A stretch of DNA of 64,000 nucleotides from Brachionus manjavacas. Lineage: Eukaryota > Rotifera > Eurotatoria > Ploima > Brachionidae. The position numbers and the translations under genes are program-made. Positions 34,998 to 47,139 of the stretch are shown here, in pieces. The stretch lies in NCBI GenBank assembly GCA_019054805.1, contig JAHQIY010000002.1, positions 7,626,001 to 7,690,000 on the forward strand, given 5' to 3'. The notes below the pieces were generated by a model. That model searched no databases. It had not been told where the DNA came from and was given only the letters and a program-made list of their open reading frames with translations. Numbering within the stretch: the first letter of the stretch is position 1; each line of letters opens with the position of its first letter.

Positions 34998-37752
34998 ATG
35001 CTTATTATTCAGTGGAACTGTAATAATTTGGTATCAAAACTGGAACTTTTTAAAAATTTCTTGGACACTTATGATCCTGACATAGTTCTTTTGTGCGAAC
35101 TTAAAGTCGACGAACTAAGAGATAATTTCTTTATCAACTTTTCTAACTTCTATAAAGTCTCAAAGCCAAGAAATAATTTCGGTGGAGGGGTTGCCATTCT
35201 CATAAACAAAAAAGTCGAATTTTTCAGGACCTGTCACTTGACCATTGGAACCTTGAACTCGTGGGAATTAAAATTAACCTGAACTCCATTCCATTATCTA
35301 TTTTCTGTCTCTACAACCCACCGAGTAGTACTCTGAATTATAGTCTTCTTGAAAATATTTCAAATAAGTATACCCATTTTATTTTAGGAGGTGATTTTAA
35401 TGCCAAATCTAATAGCCTAGGCAGTCTTAATACCCAGAACCAGAATGGAGCCATTCTTGAAGATGCCTTACTCAACCTAAATTTTGCCCTCATTAACAAT
35501 AGTTCACCTACCTTTCATCTTGCCAATCGGGACTATTATGAAATTCTTGACCTGTATATATCCTCACCAAATTTACTTGATAAAATTTATGACTTTAAAG
35601 TTCTATACGATTGGGACATGACAAGTGATCACTACCCAGTACAATTAAAACTAAACTCAAATTACATTAGTATTAACCAAGCAAGCCTTGAGAAATTTAG
35701 TTATGACTTCAACAGAGCTGACTGGGTTAAATTTAAGAGTCTTCTTTGCAATAGCCAATATGAAGACTGCTCTGATCTCGAGTTTAATAACATTGAGGCT
35801 ATCGCTAGTAAACTTACCAATGAATTAAATAATGCTGCAAGCGGGTATATCCCAGCTAAATCTTGTAAATTATTTAGGCAAACATTACCAAGAGACATTA
35901 TTGATACAATTAGATAAAGAAGGAAAGCAAAAAGACTAAAATCAAAATATGCGGAATTTAGGCCTTGTACAACAAATTAACAAGTGAATTGAGATATAAA
36001 TTAAGAGAGTTTAGAAACAAAAATTGGTCAAATTTCATTAATAAAATAGGCAAAAACCCAAAATCTAGTAAACCGTTTTGGAATAAGATAAACAAATTTA
36101 GAAAATCAAAATCATATTGCAAAATTAATAAACTTGAGTATAAAAATAGCATTTTTGACTCAGAAATCGATATAGGTAACTGCTTTGGTGGAATTCTTAA
36201 AGATACATTTAGTTTGAATTATGACTTTATCAATGTTAATTCTGGTAGAGAAGTACATAAATTTGTCAATGATTATTTTAACAAGAAACAGAGTGTTAAA
36301 TTTGTTGAAATTACACTATCCGAGCTAAAAGAAGCTATCAACAAAGCTAAAGATCAATCGGCAATGGGTTTTGATGGAATCCATAATAAAATGCTTAAAA
36401 ATCTTCCGAATCCTTTCCTAATAAGAGTCCTAGAGTTCTTTAACCTTTGCTTAAAAATGATTTTTTCCCTGAAGCTTGGAAGATCGCCAAAATTTCTATG
36501 ATTTTAAAAAAAAAAGAGTTTCCTTCCGACCCTAATAACTATCGTCCAATAAGTGTTACAAGTTGTTTTGGAAAATTACTGGAAAGGATAGTTTACAATA
36601 GACTTATTCATATGTTGAAAATAATAAAATACTAGCAAATGAACAATCTGGCTTTAGACGATTAAGGAAGACTGCAGACAACCTTATCTTTTTGATTCAA
36701 AAAATATCTGAGTCTTTTTGCAGATCTAAAAAGGTGTGCGGTCTCTTTTTGATATTTCTAAGGCATTTGATAAGGTTTGGCATGAAGGTCTCTTCTATAA
36801 ACTAATTAAAGCTCAAATACCTGACTATCTTATCCTCTGGATACGATCATTCTTGTATCACAGATCTTTCAAGGTAAAAATTAATGACTTTACATCAAAT
36901 TCATTTCCAATTAGGGCAGGCGTTCCACAAGGCTCAGTAATAAGCCCCTTACTCTTTAGCATATTTATTAATGATGTTCCCAAAGCCGATATTTCGAACA
37001 AAAAATACTCACTCCTGTTTGCTGATTATCTTATTACTTTCTTCATATTTAAAAAGACAGGAAGAATTGAAAGAGAAATAAATAACTATTTAAAAGAAAT
37101 AGAGCCATGGTTATGCAAATGGAAGATGAAAATGTGCCCAAATAAATGTAGCTACACAATTTTCACAAAAAATAAGAAATTTAATAATACCTTTAGACTT
37201 CAGTTATTCAACAAAACAATTCCCTATTCTAAAACTAATAAATTTCTTGGTCTGTACTTTGATTAAAGTCTTTGCTTTGATAAACAAATTAAAGAAGTAA
37301 AGACTAAATGCATGAATAGACTCAATATAATAAAAATTTTGTCTTCAAAAAATTGGAAGCTCAACCACAATACACTAGCTAGTCTTTACAAGGCACTTAT
37401 TGGCTCAATTCTGGATTATAATTTTCCATGTCTTAACTCATTCTCCGAATCAGGTTTACAAAAGCTACAAGTTATTCAAAATACTGCTGTTAGATGCATT
37501 CTAAAACTTCCTCTCAGAACCTCCTCTGAATCATTATTCTATGAAGCAGAAAATAAATTGAATATCAGTAAAATTGACCACAGATTAAGCAATCTCTTAG
37601 AAAATTACCTCCGTAATGCTCTTGATTATTCAGTTCCATTGACTAAAAGACTTGTTTCGGAGTATCAAAGAGGCTTCGATTCTAGATTTATTACGAATCC
37701 TACTCCCCTATGTAGCTGCTACCTAATTATACAAAAATTTTCTGACTCTTAA
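34998..37752 (+). pseudogene. LINE family A ORF2, endonuclease and reverse transcriptase, broken
   Basis: The endonuclease opens with MLIIQWNCNNLVSKLELF and shows GGDFNAKS and TSDHYPVQLKL motifs (to about 35660). The RT follows from about 36300 (SAMGFDGIHNKML, NNYRPISVTSCFGKLLER, DISKAFDKVWHEG, GVPQGSVISPLLF). The catalytic box reads FADYL at about 37018-37032 where FADDL is expected, so the second Asp is lost. Frame changes lie near 35275, 35917-35965, 36470, 36630 and 36740, and a stop at 37264. It is a dead copy. Confidence 0.85.
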
Positions 37753-37990
37753 GATCTTATCTATATTTTTTGTTTTCTTTTTATTTTTTTTTTGTTTTTT
37801 TATTTTTTCTCCCAGCTCTTTAATTATTATTTTCGTATCTCATCCTTTAATTCATAAATGAAAAAATAACTTATTTAAAATTTAAAAGTTTTTAAACTGT
37901 TTTAATTATTTTATTTTATTTTATTTTATTTATTTTTTTTTTTTTTTTTTATCTGAAGGAGCCTATGCTCGAACAGAGAAGCAAATAAAT

Positions 37991-38885
37991 TAAAAGTCCG
38001 TGCGAACTTTTTGCAGATGACACAAAACATGGAGAAGCTTTAGATCACTTAAGTAAACCTATCTTATTACCGGGAAACTTGGAAAAAATAAGCCATTGGA
38101 CAAAGTTTTAGGAGATTGTACTGAATGAAGATAAATGCAAATGAGCCCACTTTGGTGGTGAAAATCCTTCTCACAATTTAATCTACAAACGCTCCAGTAA
38201 GAAGAACCAGAGGCGATCTAACTCAAATGTTTAAAATTGTTAAGGGATTTGATAAGATCAACTGGTACAATCCTTTTAAATTCAAAAACGATTATTTGAA
38301 TGGACTAAGACAAGGGTCGAGATTTCATGACTTTATTGTAGAAAGACAGTTGGTGAAAATCTGCGAACAACGTCACAATTTTTTTGTTAACATAGTGTCA
38401 AGTGTTTGGAATCGTCTACCAAAAGCGATAATTGACTCAAATACTATTAATCAATTTAAAAATGAACTAGATAAATTAGATTTAGCAAGCTATTACAATG
38501 GGTCTTAAAAACATTCATTACAACATTTCGTGTGGTTTTTCACATCATAGCTTTATTTATTATTTTTATTGTTATTAATTAATTTCTGGTCTTACAAAAA
38601 AAATTGTGCGAATATTATCTTCTTTCAATTTTTAAGGAATTGGCTAGTCATTGCTACCTTACAATTTCCTCCTTTTTTCCTGAAACCTGAACTATGTAAA
38701 CATTTGCCACATGTAACAATCTATGTCTTCTAAACTTTCATTTTTTTTAGGCTTATTTACTTTATTTTGATTTTTTTATCTCATCTTATTATTTTTTATT
38801 TTATTTTTCATTGTGATTTTGATTTTTTTTTAATTTATTATGAAGGAGCCCTAGCTCAAAGAAAACAAATAAATAAATAATAATA
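37991..38885 (+). mobile_element. CR1/Jockey-type LINE fragment with family hairpin tail
   Basis: Begins with CELFADDTK of the RT palm, breaks, then continues as an open C-terminal part (38227-38508) with SSVWNRLPKAIIDSNTINQF. The 3' region has attgctaccttacaatttcc (about 38651) and the hairpin GAGCCCTAGCTC (38846-38857) before an aaataaataa tail. It directly follows the tail of the previous LINE. Confidence 0.75.
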
Positions 38886-39124
38886 ATCAAAAAATTTTAT
38901 TACATCTTTATATAAATTTCTTATTTTGCATTTCTTTGATCATTTTAAACTGAATATCTAGCTTTCAAACAGTTTTGGTGATCATGATTTTTATCCTTAC
39001 TATCTTAAGATAGTAAAGATTTCTCAAAAAAATAAAAGTTAAATTTTTATTGAAAAAAAAAATTGAAGATTTTTTAGAAAAATATTAAAGAAATTTGGCT
39101 TAAATTTTTTGGGGGTGACAAATT
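38886..39124. other. AT-rich spacer, nothing recognised
   Basis: No feature visible. Confidence 0.35.
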
Positions 39125-39356
39125 TAATTTTTTTAAGATGACAAAAATAACTAAAAGTGGTGACTAATTTAATCATTAAAATCATTTATTTGTTGTAAAA
39201 TAATTAATTAGTCAAAAAATTATTTTGTCACTCAAATAATTATTTTATCAGTCAATTAATTTATTTGTCATCTAATGTATTTTTTTTGTCAGTAGATTTA
39301 GTCTTTTTTGTCAGTAAAATTTAATTTTTTTTGTCAGTCCATTAATTGATGGCCAA
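39125..39356 (-). repeat. Dispersed non-coding repeat, copy 2 (inverted)
   Basis: The reverse complement contains ggccatcaattaatggac then gacaaa/tgac words in the same order as 28690-28880. Slightly longer than copy 1, with one extra tgacaaaa unit. Confidence 0.65.
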
Positions 39357-41334
39357 GAAATTTTTAAATATTTTAGAGAAAAATGTACGATAACCTCTAA
39401 AAAAACTCTACAAACTTCTCTAAGATTTCTTTAAAGATGCTTTAAAATTTAGTTGACAGTGTTGCGAAGATGGGAAACAGTAGGATCCCATCTATGCTAA
39501 CTGTGGTATGTACACTTAATCAGTAAAATTCATTATGTCAGTATATAATTAATTAAAGATGATAATATTTAATTTATTTAATTTAATTAATTTAAAGGAA
39601 TTAATATTCCAATTTTATTCAATTTTTTTCTTATTTTTTTTTTACTTTATTTTATATTTTTCTAAATTTAATTTCATCGCCAATATTGGCGTTTATTTTT
39701 TTGAAATAATAATAATTTAATTAATTAAATAATAATTTACAGAAATTCCTTAATTATTGAATAATTTTAAAAATTTAACAAGTTAAATTAAGATAATAAT
39801 TCATATTTTCATTAATTTTGATTAAAAATATTTAAATGTATTTTTTCCACTTTTCGGTTTCTCCGCATTTCAAGTTTCTTAAGACATTTTAGTTTTTCTT
39901 TCAAATTAGATGGCGAGTATAAAAGACATTCATAAGAAAGCTTTCAATGGTATAAAAGACATTCTTATAAATCTCTTTTATACGATTGAACAGGATTTTT
40001 CAATTGATTTTTTCATTTTCTACTTGCAAAGCCACTGTTCTAGTTCATCTTAGTACTTATTGATCTTATATTCTGAAGTTCCCTGTTTCTTTTAAATGAG
40101 AAAAGTGATAAATTTGTCTGAAGATTCAAATTTATCAATGTTCTGAAGAGAAGACGATGAAAATATTCTGGTTTTAATTCAAAAACATTTTGAGATGATT
40201 CATAGATGAAACATTCATGAGGTCATCGATTTAGTTTGACTGGGAAATATATTAGAATCTAATAGTTAATAGTCGAACTGTTATTATTTTTAATCAGTTA
40301 ACTTATAATTAGACGAAAAAGTAACTATTTTTATTTGAAATTAACTTTCGTTTAGTTGCATTATGGCACAAAATTAGCACATTTGAGAGCTGAAATTATT
40401 TTGTAAAGAATAAAATTTACCAAAATAACTTCCTTTTTTCGGATTTATATCCGCATTTGTAGTTTTGACTAAAGCAAGATAAATTCTAGGCTTTTTAACT
40501 CATTGTATTATTCTTTTGTACTAAATTTTAGAAAACTAGACCAATTTTCACCTATAAAAAAAATATTACAAGTACCCTGAAATCATTCTGAAACAGTGTT
40601 TTTCATTTTAAAATTTTAATTTTTATTAAATTTAGAAAATAATTAAGAGAATAAACATCTTATCGAAAAACTTGTCAAAATCTCTATAGTGACAAGGTTA
40701 TTAAAAGAAATGCAATTAAAAGCGTGTGAGTAATCAATCGTTGTTTCTTTTGAAAAAGAATTTATAATATTTAAGATGTTAAATTATAAATTTTAAAACA
40801 AATTTTCAAAATTGAATTTTTATTTTCGTACAGCTGTCTTTTTTAAACAACTACGCCAGTTTTTGTATATTTATTTCCACACATTATCTGAATAAATAAG
40901 CTTTTAATTTATTCTATAATGGCATTTTTAGTTAATTCAGAATCAAGTAACGAGCTTGAGGCTGATTTCGAGTCAAACTTTAAATTAAATACTTGGCATA
41001 ATTATTTCAAGTTCCTCATTTATTCATAAAGGTATATTGAGTCACGATTTTAAATCGATAAATTTTATACTAAAAAAATAAACATTTTCCACAATGATTC
41101 TTTTTTATCATTTTCTAATGAAAAAAATCCACAAGTAATAGTATGAGTAAATATTATTTATGTGATGCTATAAATTTATTTTCGATAATTTTTGATTCTC
41201 CATGGTAACTTTAACAAGACACTTAATTATTTCATTTTAATTCAGACTGAAAAAAAAATAAAGATTTGAAATATTAAATAAATTTTGGATTTTTTTTCAA
41301 GAAATAGTTCAGAATTACTCATTAAAAGTCTCAA
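39357..41334. other. Intergenic region before ceramide kinase, no gene seen
   Basis: About 2 kb of AT-rich sequence. A short direct repeat (tataaaagacattcataa / tataaaagacattcttat) is seen near 39915-39970. No gene or mobile element could be supported. Confidence 0.4.
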
Positions 41335-44300
41335 ATGGATGAAGAAAGAAATATCAAAGAGCGTTCTAACTTGTTCATTGTAAGCGACAGAGCGTCTGGA
41401 CTCCAAAACACGCCGAATTCACATCGGCGCATGGCATCCATCAAGCCCCCTTTACCTAAAAACCCGCAGACACCGCGGGTTCGCTCTTCAAATATGTTTA
41501 CTTCGCGCTCATGTGATTCGAATGTTTTCGAACCTGTCGAAAGAGACATTCTTCTTCGAGGTATATTCACCCATGAAAACCAGACTGTCGATGTTGAGTT
41601 GACAGATGAAGTGATTAGATGGAAATCAGTCAAAAAAAAACAATTTTTAAACATGATTTACTTTGAGAAATTCTACAGCACTGAACCTTACATAGCCAAA
41701 AGCAATGTAAGAAAGTCGATTAAGTCTGGTGACCAAAATAACTTTTACTCCGAGGGGTTCTTGCTGCACATGTTTGAAAAGATAAAGCCCAATACATATA
41801 AAACTAGCATGCTCAGATTTGAACATCCTCATCATGATACTAACATGCAATGGATTACTGAAATTACCAAAAGAATTCCCGGTAAATAGAATATTTAATA
41901 TTTTTTTTTGTGGAATTATTTTTGAATTATTTTTAAGCACTGCGAAATCGCAGGAAAGTTTTAGTATTATTGAATCCTTATTGCGGAACTAAAACAGCGC
42001 GTTCTGTTTTCAATTTTCAGGTCTCAATTTACTTGGCCAAAGCCAAAATGGCATGGGACTTGGTCGAGTTTCACGACAATTTTCCACTAAGAGACGCAAT
42101 TATTCAAAACAGTGTTTGCTTCGAGGATTATTATGGGTAACTAAAGATTTTTGCTTTTTAAAAAAGAAGAAAATAAAAGAAAATCAAATAATATCAAGCT
42201 TTTGCGGCTTTTAATAATTAGATAATTTACTTTGCCTAAAAAACTTTAAAAAATTTAAGTATTTGGTATATCAAGCAATTTTTAAATTTTCTAATTTATT
42301 TTTCACTATTTCGTACTTCAGACCAAAATTAAAATTTTTTAGATCTTTGAGCTATTTTGCAAATCAAAGCTTGAAAATTAATGTGAAAACTGAGTTAGAA
42401 ATTTTTTTAAAAAATATCTTTTAAATAAAAAAATTTGAATTAAAAAATTAAAGAAATACTTAACTGTTTTAATCTTGACTTAAATTTTTATAATTTTAAC
42501 TATCCAAAATTTTCCAAATATTTTAATGACCATACCGTATTTAACAGGACTTAGACGCAAGAAGTAAATACCATATTGCCCATATTAAAACATTCTTAAC
42601 CTAAGCTGTCTGCGCCAAAGTCGTGTTTCTAATATAAGAGCGCAAAAAAGTCAAATTTTTTAATAAAATGTATTTATTTAATTTATTCAAGATAAGTTCT
42701 TTTACTAACTCAGCATTAAATCTGTGAAATTTAAAAAAAAATTCAGCAATTTTGAAAAAGAATTAAGAGTAAAAATCCTAGTGTGATTGCTTGGCATCCA
42801 AAGAAAAATTAGAAAATTTCTGAATAAATATCTAAAAAAGAGAGCTCAGAGTAAATTTTTTTTATTAATTTTCTAAAAAAATACTATTAAAAGCATTGTT
42901 TTTTATTTATCTTAAAAAAAAATTATAAACTTTTAACTATTTACTTATTTACTAATTTACTTCGAGTAATAGAAAAAGCTTCCACCACTACATATATTCA
43001 ATAATTAACTAATTTTTAAAGCAAATTATAATGAATCGTTTCTTACTATTATAAATAATATTTTTTTCGTGTTTTTTTTTTTTTAAATAGGGGATACTAT
43101 TCTTAAAGGAATTTGTTTTTCTATTAAAAAAAGATAAAATTTTTCTAAATGATAGCATTTTGCTAATGGGAGGTGATGGCAGTGTTTCCAACTTTGTAAA
43201 TTTAATGCTTGAATTAATTTCCAAGAGAGAAAAAACAACATCTCTGAGTGAGCTGAAAGATGCTATTGTAACACCTTTATGCATTGTTCCGATCGGGAGC
43301 ACTAACATGTTGGCAAGCTCGCTCTACGGCACCAATGATATTTGTACCCCTTTAATGCATTTGATAAGCGGAAATACTATCCGTATAGACTTGACCTCTA
43401 CTTACACCGACACAGATAAACTACACAGTTTTGGCTTTGGCTACGCATGTGGTATGGGCACTACATTAGCTCGATACCTCAAGCGCTATTCAAAACTGGG
43501 ACCCAACAAAGTTCAGAGTGCTATCACCCGAGCGCTCGCCAAGCAAAGACATAGACCTATTGAGGTAGAGATCAAATACCTCAAGAATAGACTTACTCAG
43601 CCAGATGACGAAAATCTGTGCACTCGAGAGTGAAATTAACTTTTAATCAATAAAATAATTTTTATAAACCCTTTTATTTAGCTGCAAAATTTGTTTGAAT
43701 GAGGTGAAAAATTTGAATGCAAGTAAAACAATAGATATGGTCCAAGAGTTTGATTCAATAGCTAATTCAATTGAAGAGATAGAGCAAAATTTGTCATCTA
43801 CAATTCAATACAGAAAATGCGATTATAAAGATTGGGAAATCATCAGAGGATCATTCATTCACGTGGCTTTCTTGACCAATTCTGCCCAATGGAACATTTC
43901 ATCTGGTGGTGGTCTGTCAAAGTACGCTCATCTCTCCGATGGATGCATAGACTTAGTTCTAATTGATCAAGTCACCCGCAAAGATCTCTACAGATTTATC
44001 AAAAGACATGCAAATTGTAAAAATCAAGTAACCTAAAAGCTCTTAATTTAGCATGATTTTATTTTTTTGCCAAGTTATCGCTACCTTTTGTGAAATCTAT
44101 TCGTATAAAAGAAGCCAAGATTAAAATTTTAAACGCGGAAGTCTCGGTCAATTCAGAAAATTCATATTTTTTAACTACCAGTGATAAAAAAGAAAATATC
44201 AATTATGATTCGGATGATTCCGAACCGGACTTAGAGGCAGATGTTGAGCAACCGACTATTTCTCGCGTTGGATCATTTAAGCAGAATAAAGGCCTAGCTG

Positions 44301-44572
44301 GACAAAATGTTTTTTTTATTAAAAATAATAATGGTTTAGATGTGTCCCAATCGGTTCAAGTTGCCGATCGATCACAAACTGGACTCAAAAAATCACCTTC
44401 TTTTGTAAATTTGTTTAAGAAAAAGAAAAAAAACACTGAAATGTTAGATGATACGGTCAAGAGATCGAGAAAGTCTAGTCTTAATGGTGAAGAAACTGTA
44501 TCAGCTAAATGTGCGTCAATGTGGAACTGTGATTGGAATCTTCGTAATATTCGTGAAATGCATATAAAGTAA
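41335..44572 (+). CDS. CERK: Ceramide kinase
   Basis: Five exons (41335-41881, 41938-42136, 43156-43629, 43682-44027, 44075-44572) join to 2064 bp, 687 aa. The protein has an N-terminal region (about residues 60-180) in the place of the CERK PH-like domain, then a diacylglycerol-kinase-type catalytic domain: LLNPYCGTKTA, MGGDGSVSNF and PIGSTNML. The CERK-specific C-x3-C-x2-C motif is present as CTRDCKIC across the exon 3-4 junction, and the end retains SMWNCDWNLRNIREMHI. The enzyme phosphorylates ceramide to ceramide-1-phosphate at Golgi and plasma membranes. Intron 2 is long (1019 bp); its acceptor at 43155 was chosen because it is the one that keeps YYGILLMGGDG in frame. It is somewhat longer than the human 537-aa protein, mostly from a Ser/Lys-rich insert near the C terminus. 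Confidence 0.92.
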
Positions 44573-44989
44573 TTTTTTTTTTATTGTTGATCCCTAATTC
44601 AAATTTTACTATAAAAATTTTAAAAAAATATTTTTATTTAAAAAAATTTTACGTAAACCATGCAGACTATTAAAGCTCTAAGCACTTTTATTTTTTCGTG
44701 TTTATTTTTTAATTCAAAAAGTTTTAATTAAGTAATTTTGAAGAAAAAAATAAAGTCTATCGATATTACGCTTTTTGTCTTATACAATTTACTTAATTGA
44801 CGTGAAATAAGTTAAATTTTACGGAAATTGTTGTATGAACAAAAATGTCCAAAAAATTTAAGAACTTTGGTGTCTTTTGTGTGAGTTAATTATAAAATGT
44901 AAATATAATGGATTCGTTTTGATTTATTTTATTAAGATTTTTGTATATTTTAAAAAAAATCTTTTTTTTTTTAAAGAACATCTAAAGTA
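44573..44989. other. CERK 3' flank, nothing else seen
   Basis: AT-rich sequence that should contain the CERK 3' untranslated region and poly(A) site. Confidence 0.4.
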
Positions 44990-45207
44990 GTATAGTAGAA
45001 GTGATAATAGCTGTGACACACAAGTACCTGTGTGGATGTAGGTTATATATCAGCTCTTATCCGTTCTGCCAATGATCACACTCGGTATACCGATCTCTTC
45101 AGATCACCGGACGCCACGTGAGCATCCAGTTTATCCAAAAAGCTGTTCACATTACTCGCATTAACTATACTGGGAGGAAGTAAATTCCAAGGCGTTGCTG
45201 CTCTATT

Positions 45208-45428
45208 CTTCTTCTTCTTCTTCTTCAATCGAAAACTGATTTACAGCATTCGGCGACATTTTTCTTCCAAGGTAGGTGATCCATTGCAAGAATCTCCAAT
45301 TCTGATTTAGTTACCTGTGCGTTCTCAGGAAACAATAATCCACATATATACTTATAAAACGTTTTTGCTTTTCTACCACGTTTGACTTCACCATAATTGA
45401 TATCAGGTTCATAGAAAAGAAAAATTTT
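45208..45428 (-). mobile_element. 5'-truncated retroposed fragment with (GAA)n tail and 10-bp target duplication
   Basis: The minus strand reads an open C-terminal piece (SELEILAMDHLPWKKNVAEC) that stops at TGA, immediately followed by a (GAA)n run ending at 45208. CTGCTCTATT flanks it at 45198-45207 and 45429-45438. Short-tandem tails without poly(A) and a very short 3' UTR are known of RTE-type LINEs, so an RTE source is likely but unproven. Confidence 0.7.
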
Positions 45429-46014
45429 CTGCTCTATTAGGAAGGGATTTCGCTCTAATGTTAGACCCCTTACAGTCATTTCCAACGATCTAATGTATGT
45501 GAGACCTGCCTTTATTGTTTCTTCCTTTTTTTATTCCCAGATCCACCTGTTCTAACCCATGTGCTATTTTATATTGCTGTATAAGGTCACCCCTCTTTCT
45601 CCTTATACCCAAGTCGGTATATCCTAACTTATTCAACCTATCTTCAAATTCGATGCTCCTTTATTCCAAAAACATACCTGTTGCTCTCCTCTGAACCCCT
45701 TCTATTTTTTTTATTTTTTTTTTGATAGAGTGTTCCATACTGATTACGCGAACTCTAAATGTGTTCTAACAAAGGTAGGATACAAATTTTTGCACAAATC
45801 AATTTCGAAATATCTAAAAGTTTTCCTCAATCTCTCCAACATCCAACTCGCTCAGTTCATTTCAGCTTCCACTTGCGAAAAAAATTAACCATCTTTTGTT
45901 ATGACCACTCCCAAGTCCTTTTCTTTTTCATGTTCCTTCAGTACCATTTCACTTCCATTTTCCTAAATTAAGAACTCCTTTTTTGGATTTTCCTTGCCAA
46001 AATACATTACTAAA

Positions 46015-46390
46015 AAATACGGGCGGTCAAAAAACCGGCCTAAAAATACGGATGGTCTAAAATATAAGCAGTCAAAATTTTTTGGCTATTGGTCACTTAA
46101 ATTGATATTTTTATCGAAAAAACGTTTTAAATTAAAAAAAAAATTAACTTATTAAAATGATAAAAAAAAAAAGTAAAAATTTTCTTAATTGATTTTAAAA
46201 AGTTTTTTAAGATTTTTTTTTTTTCTAAATTTTACAAAAAATTTAGTGACCGCCCACCAAAAAGTTGACCGGTTTTTTTGGCCGCCCGTATTTTTTGGCG
46301 GTCTAATATTTTAACCCCCCGGCTGACCGGACAAATGACCGCAAAAAACCGTCCGTGTGTTGGACCGGTTTGTCTTGACCGTATCCAACA
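46015..46390. mobile_element. MITE-like element rich in cgggcggtc words
   Basis: Starts atacgggcggtcaaaaaacc and towards the other end has inverted ggccgcccgtatttttt and several ccggt/gaccg words. These C/G words contrast with the AT-rich context. No coding potential. It splits the CR1-like LINE between its RT palm and C-terminal parts. The right end lies near 46385 but is not exact. Confidence 0.6.
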
Positions 46391-46560
46391 CTAATTATAT
46401 ATATCCTCTTGTAGTTTATTTTCAACTCCACAATTGTTAACCGCTATTACCTTATTGCCATACGCATAAATCTTACACACATTATTCAAACATTTCGGTA
46501 AGTCGATTATACAAACCACGAACAAAAAGGGCCCATCTAAGTCCCAAACCACCAGAGTTT

Positions 46561-47139
46561 TTAATTTTTTTCGACTTTTTTTTGCGATCCTTACATAAAT
46601 TTCTCTGCAAAAAAAAGCATTACATTGTAATAAACTAATTTGTTTTTGAAAATTTGCACATTAAATAATATCAATTTTTGCTAAGGTTTAGTAAATTAGA
46701 AGTACCAATTTTCTAAAATCAAAAGTATAAATTTTTCGATACAAATTTTCATCAAAAAAAGGAAAACGTTATAGAAAAAAATTTAGACCAAGTAAAATTA
46801 CTTTTTTCTTAATTTGAAATTTAAAATTGTCAAATAGTAAAATGTTTTTAAATTATATTTTTTACTTACCATAATTCCATTTACTTTTTTTAAGGTGTAA
46901 TCGTCGTTTTTTGCTCGTATTTGGTACCGGTCTTGATGCAGACACAGAATTTGAGAAGGCAGGAAAATGCTTTGGATTTTAGACAAAACAAACCACAATT
47001 TAAAATTTTATTCAAAATTATTTTTTATAAAAATAAATTAAAATTATTTAATTTCGGTATCTTTGATTTTAAAATTTGATCAAAATAAAATTCGCTATCT
47101 GTTCATTTGAGTTTTACATTAAAATGTTACAATTAATTT
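46561..47139. other. 3' flank of the SLC16-like gene, no gene seen
   Basis: AT-rich sequence; includes the probable 3' untranslated region of the minus-strand transporter. Confidence 0.4.

Larger units (their letters stand above)
33560..37990 (+). mobile_element. Jockey-like LINE (family A), near full length
   Basis: A two-ORF non-LTR retrotransposon: ORF1 with zinc knuckles (33660-34886), ORF2 with endonuclease and RT (34998-37752), and a 3' end with the hairpin GAGCCTATGCTC (37959-37970) followed by an A-rich tail. The 5' end is not exactly placed. ORF2 has several frame changes and stops and an altered catalytic box, so this copy cannot move by itself. Confidence 0.85.
44990..46560 (-). 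mobile_element. CR1-like LINE with two nested insertions
   Basis: Minus-strand pieces in order: RT palm at 46560-46395 (GPFLFVVCIIDLPKCLNN, with YAYGNK in place of the expected YADD box), C-terminal region at 45970-45530 (QRRATGMFLE), then after the inserted segment at 45208-45428 the end ATPWNLLPPSIVNASNVNSF at 45205-45130. The 3' end carries a degenerate CTA-type tail near 45000. Several stops and the altered catalytic box make it dead. Confidence 0.75.

Noticed and set aside
41331-41940. Minus-strand open frames opposite CERK exon 1
   Set aside because: Exon 1 is required for the spliced CERK frame; the antisense readings show no similarity.
43081-43155. CERK exon 3 starting at 43091 after the first AG
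   Set aside because: It would put the wrong phase onto exon 2; the later acceptor at 43155 closes the frame and matches the short spacing before GGDG seen in the family.
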